Origin: Candidatus Hydrogenedentota bacterium
GTDB taxonomy: Bacteria > Hydrogenedentota > Hydrogenedentia > Hydrogenedentales > SLHB01
Reading direction: 5' to 3'
Length of the DNA: 6,452 nucleotides
Assembly: GCA_013349485.1 (NCBI GenBank)
Contig: DUZM01000134.1
Span: 1-6,452 of the forward strand
The notes under the pieces are model-generated. The model did not search any database and was not told the origin of the DNA. It saw only the letters and a program-made list of their open reading frames with translations. A program made the translations under genes and the position numbers. Shown in pieces: positions 5,034-6,452 of the stretch. Numbering within the stretch: position 1 is the first letter of the stretch; every line of letters starts with the position of its first letter.

Positions 5034-6452
5034 ATGAGAGTCGTCTTCTTGTTGCCTGTGCTGTGGGCACTGCTCGCCGGCGCCGCCACGGCCGCATCGA
5101 ACGGGTCATCGCACGATACAACGGCTCTCGATCCAGGCAACCCGGCCTCGGGCCGGGTGGAAATCGACGTCACCGACATCCTCGGCAATGACCTGGCTTC
5201 CAGGGTCGTGTTTCGCCCCCAAGGCGCCGAGACGGCCAAGCCCTTCGTCGTCGAGGCCCCGCAAGGACGAGCGAATCACGTCCTCGCCGCCGGCGCCTAC
5301 GAGGCCTACATCCACGTCTATGAATCAGGCGTGCCCATCCTCGTCGACGTGCAAAGAATCATCGTCGAGGAAGGACGCACCGCCTACGTCCCGTTGAATC
5401 TCGCCGAAGGACGGCTCGACGACAAATCCCTGTGGGAATGCGATCACGATTTCGACCTCGCAATCAACATCGCCGAGATCCGCGCGGGAACCGACCCGAC
5501 AGACCCGTCCAGCGTCCCCGGCCACAGACAACTCCGATTCGAGTCCCGCGCCTTGGATAAAGAACCGGGATGGCGTCGCGGCGAACTGCACGCAAAGTCC
5601 ATGCACGGCGGCGGGAAAGAACCGGTGGGGAAGCTTATCAAGCGCGCCGAAAAGGCTGGCCTGGATTTCCTCGCGATCACAGATCGCAACACGATGGCCG
5701 CTTGCGAAGACCCTGACTTCCAATCGGACAACGTGGTCTTGATTCCCGCAATGGAGTGGGGAAGCGACGCCATGGGCGTCGCCCTCATCTACGCCCCCGG
5801 CACCTATCCCCCCCCGCCCGATACCCCGGCCGTCGCACAGGCCGTCGCCATTCGCGTGCAAGCGCAGGGCGGCTTCTTTGCCGTCGGCCACCCCTGTTTC
5901 CCGAATGCGCCCTGGCAATGGGCCGTCGGCGAACCCAACGCCGTCGAAGTCTGGTGTCGAGACTGGGTGAAAGTCCCGCCAATAACGCGCGACGTCCTCC
6001 GCAAGGACCTGTTCGCGCGCCGTGACGGAAAAGTCGTCAACCCAATCGCGGTCGCCGCCTCGACAACCGAAGCCGTGTCGGCAAACAGCCAAGCCGTGAT
6101 TTTCTGGGATCGTCATCTGGCCATGGGCTCGCGCGTGGGCATCATTGCCGGAAGCATGAGCGCCAGCCGTCGCGTCCCCTTAGGCGAACCCATCACATAT
6201 GTATATACCGCTGAGAAGTCCCTGCGTGCTATTCTTGACGGCTTGCGCTGGGGACGGACCTTTATCTCTGCGGGTCCCGACGGCCCGGAGATCGCCTTCG
6301 AGGCGGACGTGCTCAACGACGGCCGCACCGACGTCATCATGGGCGGCGTAATACCCTTACACGTCGAGACGCGCTTCATCATCGCCGTCAAGGGCGCAAA
6401 GGGTAAAAAGCTCCAGGTGATGTGCAACGGCCGCCCGGTAGTGTCCAAGGTC
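5034..6452 (+). CDS. Secreted CehA/McbA-like PHP-domain protein with degenerate metal site (3' partial)
   Basis: The frame runs 473 codons to the window edge without a stop. Residues 1-20 form a signal peptide (hydrophobic core, ATA cleavage site), so the protein is exported. About 40-126 is a beta-rich domain (GRVEIDVTDILGNDLASRV ... LAAGAYEAYIHV) of the kind that precedes PHP domains in CehA/McbA-family metallohydrolases. Residues 137-148 form an EF-hand-like loop followed by AGTDPTDP, as in thrombospondin type 3 repeats. The PHP-like domain spans about 180-380: WRRGELHAKS (H186), AGLDFLAITDRNT, the AMEW segment (E241), GHP (H286) and IIAGSMSA. After it, ILDGLRWGRTFISAGPDGPEI and a beta region match the family's C-terminal part. 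Compared with the usual LHxH, TDHN and GSDsH motifs, K188, R218, M375 and A377 replace expected ligands, so normal phosphoesterase or hydrolase activity is doubtful. GGGG at 5023-5026 precedes ATG 5034. It is divergent from the GntR gene. Confidence 0.82.
   Translation, partial: MRVVFLLPVLWALLAGAATAASNGSSHDTTALDPGNPASGRVEIDVTDILGNDLASRVVFRPQGAETAKPFVVEAPQGRANHVLAAGAYEAYIHVYESGVPILVDVQRIIVEEGRTAYVPLNLAEGRLDDKSLWECDHDFDLAINIAEIRAGTDPTDPSSVPGHRQLRFESRALDKEPGWRRGELHAKSMHGGGKEPVGKLIKRAEKAGLDFLAITDRNTMAACEDPDFQSDNVVLIPAMEWGSDAMGVALIYAPGTYPPPPDTPAVAQAVAIRVQAQGGFFAVGHPCFPNAPWQWAVGEPNAVEVWCRDWVKVPPITRDVLRKDLFARRDGKVVNPIAVAASTTEAVSANSQAVIFWDRHLAMGSRVGIIAGSMSASRRVPLGEPITYVYTAEKSLRAILDGLRWGRTFISAGPDGPEIAFEADVLNDGRTDVIMGGVIPLHVETRFIIAVKGAKGKKLQVMCNGRPVVSKV

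Noticed and set aside
5325..6116. - strand ORF of 263 residues opposite the PHP-family gene
   Set aside because: It is a mirror frame of a GC-rich gene whose + strand translation carries a signal peptide and family motifs; it has no known motifs.
1..6452. tRNA, rRNA or CRISPR array
   Set aside because: No tRNA arm pattern, conserved rRNA stretch or regularly spaced repeat was seen on either strand.

Overview
The window looks like chromosomal DNA of a fairly GC-rich environmental bacterium. The mix of genes (a RACo/ASKHA-type corrinoid-activation protein end, a Tat-exported superoxide dismutase, a COG0731-type radical SAM protein, a secreted CehA/McbA-like PHP protein) would suit a Planctomycetota, Hydrogenedentota, Lentisphaerota or related lineage. 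That placement is inference from gene content only.

Layout. (1) Positions 1-183 hold the 3' end of a RACo-like gene. (2) 311-1632 hold an oxidative-stress pair on the + strand: thiol peroxidase (tpx), then a Tat-signal Fe/Mn superoxide dismutase. (3) A convergent radical SAM gene with a C-terminal winged helix lies at 1745-2698 on the - strand, behind two adjacent perfect palindromes. (4) 2700-3514 is an 800-base stretch without a recognisable gene, containing nested inverted repeats and an AT-rich patch. (5) 3515-4054 (-) encodes a large-serine-recombinase fragment: the middle 'recombinase' domain without the N-terminal catalytic domain or the C-terminal zinc ribbon. It lies behind a good sigma70-like promoter. 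(6) 4175-4390 has a strong + strand intrinsic terminator and paired upstream segments but no convincing ORF, so it could encode a small RNA. (7) A YtrA-type GntR regulator (4408-4848, -) is divergent from a secreted PHP-domain protein (5034 to the window end, +). Their predicted promoters overlap.

How the genes may work together. tpx and sod form a plausible two-compartment defence: SOD outside the cytoplasmic membrane and Tpx inside. The GntR regulator may repress itself and the divergent PHP-family gene, because its own -35 box overlaps the -10 box of that gene.

The most notable observation is that the PHP-family protein has kept the family architecture while losing most expected metal ligands (HxH to HxK, TDHN to TDRN, GSDSH to GSMSA). 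It also carries a near-canonical EF-hand loop between its N-terminal beta domain and the PHP domain. It may be an exported pseudoenzyme or a protein with remodelled chemistry.
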